The notes: generated by a model from the letters alone, not told the origin. DNA of 64,000 bases from Comamonas testosteroni (GCF_030505195.1 NZ_CP129672.1:1674001-1738000), one strand, 5' to 3'; counted from the stretch's first letter, positions 36,106 to 46,748 are shown. Numbers and translations: made by a program.

Positions 36106-36888
36106 CTACAGCTTGAACTCTGCGATCAGCGGCAGATGATCCGACATGCGCCACCAGATGCGCCCCTTGGGCACCTGCAGCCCCAGCGGGGTCAGCCCGC
36201 GCACATAGATATGGTCGAGCTGCGCAATCGGCAGCCGCGAGGGATAGGTCAGAATGCCCTGCGTTTCCTCGTACTCGAACAGGCCAAAGCCCGCCAGCAT
36301 GCGCTTGATCTGGTTGCCCCAGTCGTTGAAGTCGCCCGCCACCACCAGCGGCGCATTGGGCGGTACTTCGCGCTCGATGAAGCGCTGCAGCAGTGCAATC
36401 TGGCGGATGCGGCTGCCCGGAATCAGGCCCAGGTGAACGACGATGGAGTGCACGCGCCGGCCGTGGATGTCCAGCTCCACATGCAGCAGGCCGCGCTGCT
36501 CGAAGCGATGGTCCGAGATGTCCTCGTGCTGGTAGCCGATCACGGGCCAGCGGCTGAGCAGCGCATTGCCATGCTCGCCGTCCCGGGTGTAGGCATTGGT
36601 CAGATAGACGGACTCATAGCCTTCGGGAGCCAGGTACTCGGCCTGCGGCACATTGGGCCAGCGGTCGAAATACTGCTCCTCCTTGCGGTTCATCTTGCGC
36701 ACTTCCTGCAGGCAGACGATGTCCGCATCGAGCTGCTCCACCGCGAGTCCCAGATTGTGAATCTCCAGCCGTCTGGCAGGGCCCAGGCCCTGCACACCCT
36801 TGTGAATGTTGTAGGTGGCCACGCGCAGGATCTGCGGCTCTGGCGGCGTAAACAACTGAACTTCAGACATAGGCACTGATGGTTTCAA
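36106..36888 (-). CDS. Endonuclease/exonuclease/phosphatase family protein
   Basis: 260 aa, EEP (DNase I-like) fold. Motifs in order: LRVATYNIHKGVQG, DIVCLQEVR (metal-binding Glu), HGNALLSRWPV, VHSIVVHLGL, VVAGDFNDW (metal Asp, Asn), LDHIYVRG and SDHLPLIAEF (catalytic His). Cytoplasmic; substrate may be DNA, nucleotide or phospholipid. It overlaps nudB by 4 bp, so the two are coupled. Confidence 0.93.
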   Translation of the reverse strand: MKPSVPMSEVQLFTPPEPQILRVATYNIHKGVQGLGPARRLEIHNLGLAVEQLDADIVCLQEVRKMNRKEEQYFDRWPNVPQAEYLAPEGYESVYLTNAYTRDGEHGNALLSRWPVIGYQHEDISDHRFEQRGLLHVELDIHGRRVHSIVVHLGLIPGSRIRQIALLQRFIEREVPPNAPLVVAGDFNDWGNQIKRMLAGFGLFEYEETQGILTYPSRLPIAQLDHIYVRGLTPLGLQVPKGRIWWRMSDHLPLIAEFKL

Positions 36889-37388
36889 GGCTGTTGCCGG
36901 CAGCGGCGCTCGATCAGCGCCGGCTCGAAGCGCGGCAACAGCAAAATAGCTTCTGCGTTGGAAGAAGAAAAGCAGCGCTGGGCTGCCTCACGCCAATCAT
37001 GCCAATCATGTGCGGTGTGCTCCCTGGGATTCAAGTGCACGGTCATGTGAAGTGGCACACGAAGGCCGAAGACACGCTCCTGGTTGTGGCTGACGCCCGG
37101 CGCGTAACGATGCAGCCACTGTGGATAGATGGCGTAGACGTTCTCAAGTTCCCAGTCGCTCAGGCAGCAGTCGGGCGCCAGCGCGTCGATGCCGGTTTCC
37201 TCCAGCACCTCGCGCACGGCGGTTTCATGCCAGTCCTCGTCCAGGCTGTCCTTGCTGCCCGTGACGGATTGCCAGAATGGCTCGCCCTCTGGCGCGGCAA
37301 TGCTGCGGCGCAGCAGCAACACCTGCCCGTCTTCACGGTAGATCACGACCAGCACGGACTGCGGAATCTTGTAGGGCCTGACTTGCAT
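36885..37388 (-). CDS. nudB: Dihydroneopterin triphosphate diphosphatase
   Basis: Nudix hydrolase, 167 aa, acting after FolE. The Nudix region reads FWQSVTGSKDSLDEDWHETA then VREVLEETGI, in the NudB form with GS-K before the REVLEETG helix. Start MQVRPYKIPQSVLVVIY is typical of NudB. Coupled to the EEP gene by an ATGA overlap. Separated from aspS by a terminator and an AT-rich repeat. Confidence 0.93.
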   Translation of the reverse strand: MQVRPYKIPQSVLVVIYREDGQVLLLRRSIAAPEGEPFWQSVTGSKDSLDEDWHETAVREVLEETGIDALAPDCCLSDWELENVYAIYPQWLHRYAPGVSHNQERVFGLRVPLHMTVHLNPREHTAHDWHDWREAAQRCFSSSNAEAILLLPRFEPALIERRCRQQP

Positions 37389-37437
37389 CGCACCATATTA
37401 GCGCGGCCAGGATGACAGCAGGCTGAGTCGCCCTGCT

Positions 37438-37496
37438 GCTTGATAGCCATCAATATTTATAGCTGTAACCGCTTGCCATTCCTTGAATTCAGATTG
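37438..37496. repeat. AT-rich intergenic repeat, ATAGC/GCGCTT family
   Basis: GCTTGATAGCCATCAATATT followed by TATAGCTGTAACCGCTTG, between nudB and aspS. A diverged copy; the GATAGC and ATAGCTG-CGCTTG blocks support the assignment. Confidence 0.5.
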
Positions 37497-37553
37497 AAAA
37501 GCATCTGCATTTCAAGATTGACGGGCGCAAGCAGCTCCTGATTTCAAAGCAAC

Positions 37554-37586
37554 AAAAAAGCGCCAGCCGCTGTCGCGAACTGGCGC
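37554..37586 (-). terminator. Terminator after aspS
   Basis: GCGCCAG (37560-37566) pairs with CTGGCGC (37580-37586); on the minus strand it leads into TTTTTT. It begins 45 bp after the aspS stop and ends the long minus-strand cluster. Confidence 0.9.
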
Positions 37587-37630
37587 CCGGTGTGAACAGC
37601 GACCGGCGCTGTTCACGGGGAGCTTGGCAA

Positions 37631-39436
37631 TCAAGCTTCGGTGGTGACCACCATGGGGTTGCGCAGCTTGATGTGCAGCTCGCGCAGCTGCTTCTCGTCC
37701 ACGGGCGAGGGAGCCTGGGTCAGCAGATCCTGGGCGCGCTGTGTCTTGGGGAAGGCAATCACGTCGCGGATGGAGTCGGAGCCGGTCATCAGCGTGATCA
37801 GACGATCCAGGCCGAAGGCCAGGCCGCCGTGGGGAGGTGCGCCGTACTGCAGCGCGTCCAGCAGGTAGCCGAACTTGGCGCGCTGGTCTTCCGGGCTGAT
37901 GTTCAAGGCAGCGAATACCTTGGCCTGCACGTCGGCGCGGTGGATACGCACCGAGCCGCCGCCCAGCTCCCAGCCGTTCAGGACCATGTCGTAGGCCTTG
38001 GCAATGCACTTGCCGGGATCGGTGTCCATCAGGTCTTCGTGACCGTCCTTGGGCGAGGTGAAGGGGTGGTGCACGGCCACCCAGCGGCCGGATTCCTCGT
38101 CATGCTCGAACATGGGGAAGTCCACCACCCACAGCGGTGCCCACTTGTCTTCGAACAGGCCGCTCTTCTTGCCGAATTCGCTGTGACCGACCTTCAGGCG
38201 CAGGGCACCGATGGAGTCGTTGACGATCTTTTCCTTGTCGGCACCGAAGAAGATGAGGTCGCCATCCTGCGCGCCGGTGCGCTTGAGGATTTCGGCAATC
38301 GCTGCATCATGCAGGTTCTTGACGATGGGCGACTGCAGGCCTTCGCGACCCTGGGCCACTTCGTTGACCTTGATCCAGGCCAGACCCTTGGCACCGTAGA
38401 TCTTGACGAACTCGGTGTAGCCGTCGATCTCGCCGCGCGAGATGGCTGCACCGCCGGGAACGCGCAGGGCCACGACACGGCCGCCCTTGGTGGTGGCGGG
38501 GGTGGAGAAGACCTTGAAGTCCACATCGCCCATGATGTCGGTCAGCTCGGTGAACTCCAGCTTGACGCGCAGGTCGGGCTTGTCCGAGCCGAAGCGGAAG
38601 GCCGCGTCCTGGTAGCTCATGATGGGGAAATCGCCCAGATCCACGTTCAACTGGGTCTGGAACACTTCCTTGATCATGCGCTGGAAAATGGCGCGGATTT
38701 CCTCTTCGTTCAGGAACGAGGTTTCGCAGTCGATCTGCGTGAATTCGGGCTGACGGTCAGCGCGCAGGTCTTCGTCGCGGAAGCACTTGGTGATCTGGTA
38801 GTAGCGGTCGAAACCCGAGACCATCAGCATCTGCTTGTACAGCTGGGGCGACTGGGGCAGCGCGAAGAATTCACCGTCATGCACACGCGAGGGCACCAGG
38901 TAGTCACGGGCGCCTTCGGGCGTGGACTTGCCCAGCATGGGGGTCTCGATGTCGATGAAGCCTTCCTTGTCGAGGAAGTTGCGCACCTGGATGGCGGTCT
39001 TGTAACGCAGCATCATGTTGCGCTGCATCACGGGACGGCGCAGATCCATCACGCGATTCGTGAGGCGCACGGTTTCCGACAGGTTGTCGTCGTCCAGCTG
39101 GAAAGGAGGCGTGACGGAAGCGTTGAGCACGTTGAGCTCATGGCACAGCACTTCGATCTGGCCGCTCTTGAGCTTGTCGTTGGTGGTGCCGGCGGGACGC
39201 GCACGCACCACACCCTTGACCTGCACGCAGAACTCGTTGCGCACGTCTTCGGCCACCTTGAACATCTCGGCGCGGTCGGGATCGCAGACCACCTGCACAT
39301 AGCCTTCGCGGTCGCGCAGGTCGATGAAGATCACACCACCATGGTCACGGCGGCGGTTCACCCAGCCGCACAGGGTCACGGTTTCGCCCATTTGGGCTTC
39401 GGTCACCAGACCGCAGTATTGAGAACGCATTGCCAT
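37631..39436 (-). CDS. aspS: Aspartate--tRNA ligase
   Basis: Class II synthetase, 601 aa, bacterial type. N-terminal OB fold ([20 protein letters not shown]), motif 2 [20 protein letters not shown], the bacterial GAD insertion domain, and motif 3 [12 protein letters not shown]. In genomes without GatCAB-independent AsnRS such enzymes may be non-discriminating; the sequence alone does not decide. It is 18 bp after the DUF502 gene and likely in its operon. Confidence 0.98.
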   Translation of the reverse strand: MAMRSQYCGLVTEAQMGETVTLCGWVNRRRDHGGVIFIDLRDREGYVQVVCDPDRAEMFKVAEDVRNEFCVQVKGVVRARPAGTTNDKLKSGQIEVLCHELNVLNASVTPPFQLDDDNLSETVRLTNRVMDLRRPVMQRNMMLRYKTAIQVRNFLDKEGFIDIETPMLGKSTPEGARDYLVPSRVHDGEFFALPQSPQLYKQMLMVSGFDRYYQITKCFRDEDLRADRQPEFTQIDCETSFLNEEEIRAIFQRMIKEVFQTQLNVDLGDFPIMSYQDAAFRFGSDKPDLRVKLEFTELTDIMGDVDFKVFSTPATTKGGRVVALRVPGGAAISRGEIDGYTEFVKIYGAKGLAWIKVNEVAQGREGLQSPIVKNLHDAAIAEILKRTGAQDGDLIFFGADKEKIVNDSIGALRLKVGHSEFGKKSGLFEDKWAPLWVVDFPMFEHDEESGRWVAVHHPFTSPKDGHEDLMDTDPGKCIAKAYDMVLNGWELGGGSVRIHRADVQAKVFAALNISPEDQRAKFGYLLDALQYGAPPHGGLAFGLDRLITLMTGSDSIRDVIAFPKTQRAQDLLTQAPSPVDEKQLRELHIKLRNPMVVTTEA

Positions 39437-39454
39437 GAAAATTCTTCCTGCACC

Positions 39455-40099
39455 TTAGGGGTGCGACAAGGTTGTTTGTTTGGAGTCTTCGATCAGGGAG
39501 AGGTCTGGCGGAGCCACCACGCCCATCGAAACAATGTATTTGAGCGCCGTATCCACACTCATTTCCAGCTCGATGCATTCGCTCTTGCGCACCAGCACGA
39601 AGTAACCCCCGGTGGGGTTGGGCGTAGTGGGCACGAAGACGCTCACATATTCATCGCGCAGCAAGGCCGCCACTTCGCCGCTGGGCTGGCCGGTGACGAA
39701 GGCCACGGTCCATACGCCCTCGCGCGGCCACTGCACCAGCACCGCCGTGCGAAAAGCGTTGCCGCTGTCGGAGAACACGGTGTCCGAGACCTGCTTGACG
39801 CTGGAATAGATGGAGCGCACCACGGGAATGCGGCGCACCAGCGCATCACCCCAACCCACCAGCTTGCGGCCGATGAAATTGCTGGCAATGCCGCCCACGA
39901 GCAGCAAGATCAGCAAGGTCAGAATAACGCCAAAGCCCGGAATATGCATGCCCAGCAATCTGTCGGGCTGCCAGGCCTCGGGAAGAATGGCCAGCGTCTG
40001 ATCCAGCGTCCCGATGATCCAGTTGAGCACGCCCAGCGTGATCACCAGGGGAACGATGACCAGCAAACCGGCAATCAGCCACTTGCGCAATGCAGACAT
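39455..40099 (-). CDS. DUF502 membrane protein
   Basis: 214 aa. Two N-terminal helices (WLIAGLLVIVPLVITLGVL; ILTLLILLLVGGIASNFIG) and a soluble C-terminal part with PVVRSIYSSVKQVSDTVF and VFVPTTPNPTGGYFVLV, which define DUF502. No known function. It sits between FmdB and aspS, the standard betaproteobacterial order. Confidence 0.92.
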   Translation of the reverse strand: MSALRKWLIAGLLVIVPLVITLGVLNWIIGTLDQTLAILPEAWQPDRLLGMHIPGFGVILTLLILLLVGGIASNFIGRKLVGWGDALVRRIPVVRSIYSSVKQVSDTVFSDSGNAFRTAVLVQWPREGVWTVAFVTGQPSGEVAALLRDEYVSVFVPTTPNPTGGYFVLVRKSECIELEMSVDTALKYIVSMGVVAPPDLSLIEDSKQTTLSHP

Positions 40100-40113
40100 A
40101 GTGTGGACAAGCC

Positions 40114-40401
40114 TCAGGAATTGGCGGGTGCAGGGGGTGCAGGAGCGGCAGCTGCTGCGGGTGCAGGGGCTGCGGCACTGTCACTGGATGAAGAAGTGCT
40201 TGCAGCCGGCTTGCTGCCGCTGTTCTTGAAGTCCGTGGCATACCAGCCAGAACCCTTGAGCTGAAAGCCCGGAGCGGTAAGCTGCTTAGAAAAGGCCTCG
40301 GCCCCGCAGGCGGGGCACACGGTCAGCGGCGCGTCCGAGATTTTCTGCAGCACATCCTTGGCGTGACCGCAGGAGCCACACTTGTATGCATAGATAGGCA
40401 T
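40114..40401 (-). CDS. FmdB-family zinc-ribbon protein
   Basis: 95 aa from ATG 40401. MPIYAYKCGSCGH at the N-terminus and TVCPACG give two CxxC knuckles, followed by KQLTAPGFQLKGSGWYATDF, which defines the FmdB/putative regulatory family. The C-terminal third is low-complexity Ala/Ser/Pro. Function is not known despite the historical FmdB name. 14 bp before the DUF502 gene. Confidence 0.93.
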   Translation of the reverse strand: MPIYAYKCGSCGHAKDVLQKISDAPLTVCPACGAEAFSKQLTAPGFQLKGSGWYATDFKNSGSKPAASTSSSSDSAAAPAPAAAAAPAPPAPANS

Positions 40402-40502
40402 AGCGCTAAAAACGGGGGAAGTGCAAAAACCCTCAATTATAGGCGCCGCCCCCGGTTTTGCTGCGCTGCGCAAGCAAGCCCCGCTGCAGCCGGTTTGCTC
40501 TC

Positions 40503-41954
40503 TCAGGCCTTGATCTCGGCCAAGGACTCGATTTCACGGTGGTGGTTGCTGATCCACTGCGGCAGCAGCGAACCTGCCAACATGCCGGCAACCGCAGCCA
40601 AAAGACCAGCCAGCTGCTGTGGAAAAGCCTGGTTGAGCACGGGCGTGACCATGAAGATGAGCCACACACCGATGCCCAGCGCCACGGCGCTGATGGCGCC
40701 CTGGGTGGTGGCCCTCTTCCAGTACAGGCCGAACACCAGCGGCACGAAGGCCCCCACCAGCGGCACCTGATAGGCACTGGCGACCAGCTCATAGATGGGC
40801 GTGCCTTGCATGACGATCGAATAGCCCAGCACGCAGGCCGCGAACACCAGCACGCTGATGCGCATGGTCCTGAGATTGTCATTGTCAGAGGTATAGGGGC
40901 GGAACTGACGCCAGATGTTCTCGGTAAAGGTCACGCTGGGGGCCAGCAAGGTGGCCGACGCACAGGACTTGATGGCCGAGAGCAGCGCACCGAAGAACAG
41001 CACCTGCATGGCAAACGGCATCTTGTCCATCACCAGGGTGGGCAGCACCTTCTGCGGATCATCGGCCAGCAAAGCCGTGGCTTCGGCGGGCATGATGATC
41101 AGCGCACTGGCCACCAGGAACATGGGCACGAAGGCAAAGATCACATAGCAGGCACCGCCGATGATGGTGCCGCGCACGGCCGATTTTTCGGTGTCTGCCG
41201 ACATCACGCGCTGAAAGATGTCCTGCTGCGGAATCGAGCCCAGCATCATGGTCACGGCAGCACCGATGAAGAAAACGATTTCATGCAGCGAGGGCTCTGG
41301 CAGAAACTTGAAGAGATCCCGGCTGGTGGCCAGATCGACCACCTTGCCCGCTCCGCCCGCCATGTCACCGGCAAAAAAGGCCAGGATCAGCAGGCCTGCA
41401 ACCAAGATGATCATCTGCACGAAATCCGTCACGGCCACGGACCACATGCCGCCAAACAGCGTATAGACCAGCACGGAGAGCACGCCAATCGTCATGCCCA
41501 TGGGAATGCTGACGGCACCGCCCGAGAGCAGGTTGAACACCAGGCCCAGCGCCGTGACCTGGGCCGAGACCCAGCCCAGATAGCTGAGCATGATGATCAG
41601 CGAGCAGACAACCTCGATGGTCCGGCCATAGCGCGAGCGGTAGTAGTCGCTGATGGTCAGCAGGTTCATGCGGTAGAGCTTGGCCGCGAAAAAGCACCCG
41701 ACCAGAATCAGGCACATGCCCGCGCCAAACGGATCCTCCACCAGCGCATGCAGACCGCCCTCGATGAACTTGGCAGGCACGCCCAGCACCAGCTCGGACC
41801 CGAACCAGGTCGCAAAGGTGGTGGTGATGATCATGTAGAGCGGCAGATGACGGCCGGCAATGGCGAAATCCGCCGTGTTCTTCACGCGTCTGGCGGCCCA
41901 CAGGCCGATGCCGATGGTCACAAACAGGTAGACGATCACCAATGAGAGCAGCAC
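40503..41954 (-). CDS. Sodium:solute symporter family protein
   Basis: 483 aa, about 13 helices, SSSF family. GRHLPLYMIITTTFATWFGS and LGWVSAQVTALG lie in the conserved N-terminal half; ITRV-type sequence is replaced by TVSMLLGS-like AVTMMLGSIPQQDIFQRVMS. The start is GTG 41954 with AAGGAG upstream. No small partner subunit is seen. Substrate unknown (family includes proline, pantothenate, acetate, galactose carriers). Confidence 0.9.
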   Translation of the reverse strand: MLLSLVIVYLFVTIGIGLWAARRVKNTADFAIAGRHLPLYMIITTTFATWFGSELVLGVPAKFIEGGLHALVEDPFGAGMCLILVGCFFAAKLYRMNLLTISDYYRSRYGRTIEVVCSLIIMLSYLGWVSAQVTALGLVFNLLSGGAVSIPMGMTIGVLSVLVYTLFGGMWSVAVTDFVQMIILVAGLLILAFFAGDMAGGAGKVVDLATSRDLFKFLPEPSLHEIVFFIGAAVTMMLGSIPQQDIFQRVMSADTEKSAVRGTIIGGACYVIFAFVPMFLVASALIIMPAEATALLADDPQKVLPTLVMDKMPFAMQVLFFGALLSAIKSCASATLLAPSVTFTENIWRQFRPYTSDNDNLRTMRISVLVFAACVLGYSIVMQGTPIYELVASAYQVPLVGAFVPLVFGLYWKRATTQGAISAVALGIGVWLIFMVTPVLNQAFPQQLAGLLAAVAGMLAGSLLPQWISNHHREIESLAEIKA

Positions 41955-41989
41955 GCTGGCACTCCTTGAACTCTAAAGAAGGGGAAAGC

Positions 41990-43558
41990 TCAGAAGCGGA
42001 TGCGCAGCAGAACCTGCAGCACCACCAGCCCGATGACGAAACCGATGCCGCCGCAAAGGATGGCCTGCAGCAGACGGTTGGTCGTTTTCTGCTGCTGCAG
42101 CAGCTCCTTGAGCAGGGCCTCGCTGTCGTTGCCGGAGCCATGCCTGGACAGATACTGGTGCAGCACGCGTGGAATGTCGGGCAGGATCTTGGCGTAGCGC
42201 GGCGCCTGTGCCTGCAGCTCATGCCATAGACGCTGCGGCCCCATCTGGTCCAGCATCCATTTCTCGAGAAACGGCTTGGCCGTGCTCCACAAATCGAGGT
42301 TGGGGTCGAGCTGACGCCCCAGGCCTTCGATATTGAGCAGCGTCTTTTGCAGCAGCACCAGCTGGGGCTGAATCTCGACCTGGAAACGGCGCGAGGTCTG
42401 GAACAGGCGCATCAGCACCATGCCCAGCGAGATTTCGGCCAGCGGCCGGTCGAAATAAGGCTCGCAGACGGCGCGAATGGCTGCCTCCAGCTCCTCGACG
42501 CGCGTCGTGGCCGGCACCCAACCGCTTTCCACATGCAAGGCGGCAACACGCTTGTAGTCGCGGCGAAAGAAGGCCAGGAAGTTCTGCGCCAGATATTCCT
42601 TGTCGAACTCGGTCAGCGTGCCGACGATGCCGAAGTCCAGCGAGATATAGCGCCCGAAGGTATCGGGCTCCAGGCTGACCATGATGTTGCCCGGGTGCAT
42701 GTCGGCATGAAAGAAGCCGTCGCGGAACACCTGGGTAAAGAAGATCGTCACGCCATCGCGCGCCAGCTTGGGGATGTCCACGCCGGCTTCGCGCAGGCGA
42801 TCGACCTGGCTGATGGGCACGCCCTTCATGCGCTCCATCACCATCACATCGGTGTGGCAGTAATCCCAGTGGATCTCGGGGATCAGCACCAGATCCAGCC
42901 CATCCATATTGCGGCGCAGCTGCGCGGCATTGGAGGCTTCGCGGATCAGGTCCAGCTCGTCGTGCAAATAGTTGTCGAACTCGGCAACGACTTCCTTGGG
43001 CTTGAGGCGCTTGCCATCGCGGGAGAGCTTTTCCAGCCAGCTCGCCATCATGTGCATCAGCGCCAGGTCTTTGTCGATCACGGACTTCATGCCCGGACGC
43101 AACACCTTGACGGCCACCTCATGCTCAACACCCGCCTTGTCGCGAATCACGGCAAAGTGCACTTGCGCAATCGAGGCACTGGCCACGGGCTGACGCTCGA
43201 AGCTGATGAAGATCTGCTCCAGCGGCTTGCGAAAGGAACGCTCGATGGTGTCCACCGCGATTTGCGAATCGAACGGCGGCACGCGGTCCTGCAGCTTGGC
43301 CAGTTCCTCGGCCACATCGGGCGGCATCAGGTCGCTGCGCGTGGACAGCACCTGACCGAACTTCACGAAGATGGGACCGAGCTCCTCCAGCGCTTCGCGC
43401 AGGCGCACGCCACGTGGCTTGTCCAGCTTGCGCCCGAAGGTCAGCACGCCGCGCAGGCTGCGCAGGCGCGGATGCGGAATCCCGGAGAGCACCAGCTCGT
43501 CGAGTCCATAACGAAACACCACCCAGAGGATGGCCCAGCCTCGCAGAAAGCGGCTCAT
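41990..43558 (-). CDS. ubiB: Ubiquinone biosynthesis kinase-like protein UbiB
   Basis: 522 aa, ADCK/UbiB atypical kinase needed for ubiquinone. KxGQ motif in [16 protein letters not shown], the Ala-rich loop [21 protein letters not shown] and [10 protein letters not shown]. One or two C-terminal membrane helices ([19 protein letters not shown]) anchor it. ATG 43558 overlaps the ubiJ stop by 4 bp, so the genes are coupled. Confidence 0.96.
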   Translation of the reverse strand: MSRFLRGWAILWVVFRYGLDELVLSGIPHPRLRSLRGVLTFGRKLDKPRGVRLREALEELGPIFVKFGQVLSTRSDLMPPDVAEELAKLQDRVPPFDSQIAVDTIERSFRKPLEQIFISFERQPVASASIAQVHFAVIRDKAGVEHEVAVKVLRPGMKSVIDKDLALMHMMASWLEKLSRDGKRLKPKEVVAEFDNYLHDELDLIREASNAAQLRRNMDGLDLVLIPEIHWDYCHTDVMVMERMKGVPISQVDRLREAGVDIPKLARDGVTIFFTQVFRDGFFHADMHPGNIMVSLEPDTFGRYISLDFGIVGTLTEFDKEYLAQNFLAFFRRDYKRVAALHVESGWVPATTRVEELEAAIRAVCEPYFDRPLAEISLGMVLMRLFQTSRRFQVEIQPQLVLLQKTLLNIEGLGRQLDPNLDLWSTAKPFLEKWMLDQMGPQRLWHELQAQAPRYAKILPDIPRVLHQYLSRHGSGNDSEALLKELLQQQKTTNRLLQAILCGGIGFVIGLVVLQVLLRIRF

Positions 43559-44166
43559 GGCTGTGTGTAATCGGCTCCGGGCATGGCTGCCACGGGTACC
43601 GTGCTGACAGGATGGGCCACATCGGCAGCAGAGGCAGACTTGCTGCCCATGCGTGCGCCGACGAACTGACGCAGCCCCTGTGCTGCCGTGCGTGCAACCT
43701 TGCCAATGGTGTGGGCCGGCACATCGCCGATCAGGCGAGCCAGATCTTCCTCCACATCCCACTTGACGTTATCCACCAGCCAATTGATCTCGGCGGCGAA
43801 CTGCACATCGCCTTCGATGCGAATGCTGGGCTTGTCGCCACGCAAGGCCGTCTGGGCCAGCGACAAAGGAGAGGTCTCGGTGACTTCCAGCATCAGATCG
43901 GGCGCGGCATCGGCAGGAGCCACGTCGAACAGGCCAGCAGGAGTGACCAGCAAGGCGACCGAATACTGGCGCCATTGCACACGCGCAATACGCCCCTTCT
44001 GGCGCACGAGGCGATCCGTGGCCTCTTTTTCCTGCATCAGCACATGATTGAGGAAAAGCACCAGACGCTGGTGCATTTCACTCACCAGCCATTCAGGAGC
44101 TTGGGGACCGGCCATCACGCGTTCGACGAGACCGCCCAGAAAAGAAAAAGGGGACTGTGTTGCCAT
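43555..44166 (-). CDS. ubiJ: UbiJ-like SCP2-domain protein
   Basis: 203 aa. SCP2-type lipid-binding region ([13 protein letters not shown] [58 protein letters not shown]) and the UbiJ C-terminal segment [20 protein letters not shown]. UbiJ with UbiK forms the accessory part of the aerobic ubiquinone complex. Location between ubiE and ubiB supports the assignment. Confidence 0.9.
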   Translation of the reverse strand: MATQSPFSFLGGLVERVMAGPQAPEWLVSEMHQRLVLFLNHVLMQEKEATDRLVRQKGRIARVQWRQYSVALLVTPAGLFDVAPADAAPDLMLEVTETSPLSLAQTALRGDKPSIRIEGDVQFAAEINWLVDNVKWDVEEDLARLIGDVPAHTIGKVARTAAQGLRQFVGARMGSKSASAADVAHPVSTVPVAAMPGADYTQP

Positions 44167-44190
44167 AGTCCCCGATTATTCATGAATTTG

Positions 44191-44288
44191 ATTCCCCCCT
44201 GTGGCGCTTTGCGCCTTCCCCCTGAGGGGGACGGCACCATCGCTGGGGGGCAGCCCCGGCTTGGAGCCCCTCGCGCGGACCGCGAGAG
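44191..44288 (+). repeat. GC-rich repeat, copy d (reverse orientation)
   Basis: CCCCCCTGTGGCGCTTTGCG then CCTTCCCCCTGAGGGGGACG, with hairpin GGCGC-TTT-GCGCC and the later block GGGGGGCAGCCCCGGC. It lies between the Tim44-domain gene and ubiJ, both minus. This is the one copy in the window that is antisense to the gene it follows. Confidence 0.7.
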
Positions 44289-44306
44289 AATCCAAACCTG
44301 CTGCGC

Positions 44307-45302
44307 TTATTGCAGGGCTTGCACGCCAGCCACCAGCCAGCCGCTGTTGCCACTCTTGGGCTTGGTCATGTTCCAGACTTCACGGAAGGGGCTGGGGCCT
44401 GCCGATGTCTCTTCGCGGATCATGCCGGAGAACTCGACGCTGGCCATATAGCCATTGCCCAGGTCTTCGATGCCCAGCAGCTGTGCATCGATCATCAACA
44501 CATCGGTGTGGTTGGGCTCGCCCGCGCGCTGCGTCTCGCGCTCGGACAGCTGGCCGCGGATTTCCGCGAGCATCTCGTCGGTCATCATGGAGCGCAAAGT
44601 GGTGATGTCGGAACGATCCCAGGCCGACTGCAGCGTCACGAAGTTGCGCTTGGCTGCAGTGAGAAAGCCTTCGGCATCGAAGTCTGCAGGCACACCCCAG
44701 TTCTGCGAACCCGACAGGGCAGAGCCGATCATGGAGCCGCCAGCAGCAGCTGCTGCGGCTTCGGGAATATGGTTCTGCTCCCAAGGACGAGCCGACGCGT
44801 CATTGCCCACTTTTTCAGGGTTGTACTGGCGTGCCTGAGGTGCATTCACATCACCGCCCAGATTGCCTGCGCCCTGAAAGGCGAATGGACTGGCAGCGCT
44901 CTGCACGGCAGGCGCTGCCTTGCGACGGCGCATGATCATGCCGACCACCACCATGATCACCATGGCCAGCAGACCGAACATCAGCATATTGGCAAAGGCT
45001 TCGCCCATGCCCAGCGAGTTGGCCAGCCAGGCCAGGCCCAGGCCTGCGGCCAGGCCGCCCAGCATGGCGCCCCATGGCTTCTTGGGTGCAGCAGCCGGAG
45101 CCGCTGCAGGCGGAGCAGCACGGTTTTGCTGCGCCGCATTTTGCTGCGGAGCCTGCTGGGCAGGAGCACGAGACGCTTCGCGTTGAGTGACGTTACCCGA
45201 TTGCTTGCCGAACGATGAGCCACCGCCCATGCGTTTTGCATCGGCCTGTCCATGTGCCACCACCAGCATCGCCACCAAAGCGATTGACCAAAGTTTCTTC
45301 AT
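44307..45302 (-). CDS. Exported Tim44-like domain protein
   Basis: 331 aa from ATG 45302. Signal peptide MKKLWSIALVAMLVVAHGQA, cut after ADA; a low-complexity Gln/Ala/Pro segment; two hydrophobic helices (about 80-125: LGGLAAGLGLAWLANSLG, FGLLAMVIMVVVGMI); then a C-terminal Tim44-like domain (about 205-331, FDAEGFLTAAKRNFVTLQSA, DLGNGYMASVEFSGM). Function unknown. Located between ubiE and ubiJ, as is common in Burkholderiales. Confidence 0.9.
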   Translation of the reverse strand: MKKLWSIALVAMLVVAHGQADAKRMGGGSSFGKQSGNVTQREASRAPAQQAPQQNAAQQNRAAPPAAAPAAAPKKPWGAMLGGLAAGLGLAWLANSLGMGEAFANMLMFGLLAMVIMVVVGMIMRRRKAAPAVQSAASPFAFQGAGNLGGDVNAPQARQYNPEKVGNDASARPWEQNHIPEAAAAAAGGSMIGSALSGSQNWGVPADFDAEGFLTAAKRNFVTLQSAWDRSDITTLRSMMTDEMLAEIRGQLSERETQRAGEPNHTDVLMIDAQLLGIEDLGNGYMASVEFSGMIREETSAGPSPFREVWNMTKPKSGNSGWLVAGVQALQ

Positions 45303-45353
45303 CTCATCTCCCTTCTTATAGAAAGTCGCTACAAATCTGCGCACAGGGCGCAC

Positions 45354-46085
45354 TTAACACTTGATTCCCACATGCAAGGCACAGACGCCTCCTGTCATGT
45401 TGTGATAGTCCACATGGCCAAAGCCGCATTGCTGCATCAGGGCCTTGAGCTCCTTCTGGCCTGGGTGCATGCGGATGGACTCAGCCAGATAGCGATAGCT
45501 TTCGGCGTCGCCGGCAATCATCTTGCCCATGGTCGGCAAAATCTTGAACGAGTACCAGTCATAGACTTTCTCCAGCGGTTTGGCCACCTTGGAAAACTCG
45601 AGCACCAAAAGCTTGCCCCCGGGGCGCAGCACGCGGTTCATTTCCTTGAGCGCTGCATCCTTGTGCGTCATATTGCGCAGGCCGAAGGCGACGCTGACCA
45701 GATCGAAATAGTTGTCGGGGAAGGGCAGCTTTTCCGCATCGCAGACCAGCGTGGGCAGGATCACACCCTTGTCGGTCAGACGATCACGCCCCACGCGCAG
45801 CATGGCTTCATTGATGTCGGTGTGCACCACCTGACCGCTGGCGCCCACCTTCTTCGAAAAAGCCAGGGACAGATCGCCTGTGCCGCCCGCGATGTCCAGC
45901 GCCTTGTCGCCTTCCTTGAGGTTGGCCACCATCAGCGCATAAGCCTTCCAGGCGCGGTGCAGCCCACCCGACATCACGTCGTTCATGACGTCGTACTTGG
46001 ACGCCACGGAGTCGAACACACCGCGTACGCGCGATGCCTTCTCGCTTTCATCAACAGTCTGGAATCCGAAGTGTGTGGAGCTCAT
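45354..46085 (-). CDS. ubiE: Ubiquinone/menaquinone methyltransferase UbiE
   Basis: SAM-dependent C-methyltransferase, 243 aa. [23 protein letters not shown] motif [36 protein letters not shown] and [14 protein letters not shown] are diagnostic. First of the ubi-related minus-strand genes here; the Tim44-domain gene starts 51 bp downstream. Confidence 0.97.
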   Translation of the reverse strand: MSSTHFGFQTVDESEKASRVRGVFDSVASKYDVMNDVMSGGLHRAWKAYALMVANLKEGDKALDIAGGTGDLSLAFSKKVGASGQVVHTDINEAMLRVGRDRLTDKGVILPTLVCDAEKLPFPDNYFDLVSVAFGLRNMTHKDAALKEMNRVLRPGGKLLVLEFSKVAKPLEKVYDWYSFKILPTMGKMIAGDAESYRYLAESIRMHPGQKELKALMQQCGFGHVDYHNMTGGVCALHVGIKC

Positions 46086-46134
46086 AACAAAGAATGCTAA
46101 GCAGGCAGTGCTTGCGCGTACAGCGACAACCCCG

Positions 46135-46227
46135 TATAGCTACAGGCTTTGAAGCACTATGGTTTTTGGAAAGAATTCGCCTTGAGCGCTTATTTCATGC
46201 GCGCTTAAAGCTATTGTAAATATAGCA
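46135..46227. repeat. AT-rich intergenic repeat, ATAGC/GCGCTT family
   Basis: TATAGCTACAGGCTTTGAAG, CACTATGGTTTTTGG, CTTGAGCGCTTATTTC and GCGCGCTTAAAGCTATTG are the recognisable blocks. It occupies about 90 of the 243 bp between ubiE and the DUF971 gene; the rest holds no feature that I can support. Confidence 0.65.
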
Positions 46228-46328
46228 CCAGCCTCAATAACCCTGTGCCGTACGCATGGGCTATGTGGCGTGTACGGGACGTTGCTGCCGGCTTTTGAGC
46301 CGACATTCAAGCCCCTGACAGTCAAAGC

Positions 46329-46748
46329 TCAATGCACGCTGCAGCCATGACCGCCTGCGCCCTTCTCGGGCATGGGCGTATCGCGATCCATCCCGGCCTC
46401 TTCCAGGCGCTGCTGATATTGCTGCCACAGAGCATCTTGCTGGCTGCCCAGCTGGTAGAGGTATTCCCAGGTGTACAGACCGCTTTCGTGCCCATCGCTG
46501 AAGAACGGCTTGATGGCGTAGTTGCCCACCGGTTCGATGGTGTTGATGCCCACATCGCGCTTGCCGGTCTGCAGCACTTCCTGGCCAGGGCCATGACCTT
46601 GCACCTCGGCCGAGGGAGAGTACACGCGCAGCAACTCGAACGGGATGCGGAAAGTCTTGCCGTCCGAATAAGAAACCTCCAGCACGCGTGATGCACCATG
46701 CACGGTCAGCGACTGAGGGGTGGGAGTGTTGGCTTGCAGTCCTGCCAT
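46329..46748 (-). CDS. DUF971-family protein
   Basis: 139 aa. The DUF971 domain (also the N-terminal part of gamma-butyrobetaine hydroxylases) is seen in LEVSYSDGKTFRIPFELLRV, YSPSAEVQGHG, VGNYAIKPFFSDGHESGLYT and WEYLYQLG. The C-terminus GAGGHGCSVH is Gly/His/Cys rich and could bind metal. Found near ubiE in many betaproteobacteria; function unknown. Confidence 0.92.
   Translation of the reverse strand: MAGLQANTPTPQSLTVHGASRVLEVSYSDGKTFRIPFELLRVYSPSAEVQGHGPGQEVLQTGKRDVGINTIEPVGNYAIKPFFSDGHESGLYTWEYLYQLGSQQDALWQQYQQRLEEAGMDRDTPMPEKGAGGHGCSVH

Noticed and set aside
37592-40264. 890-codon open frame opposite aspS, DUF502 and FmdB
   Set aside because: It crosses three well-supported genes in antisense and has no recognisable domain or plausible start.
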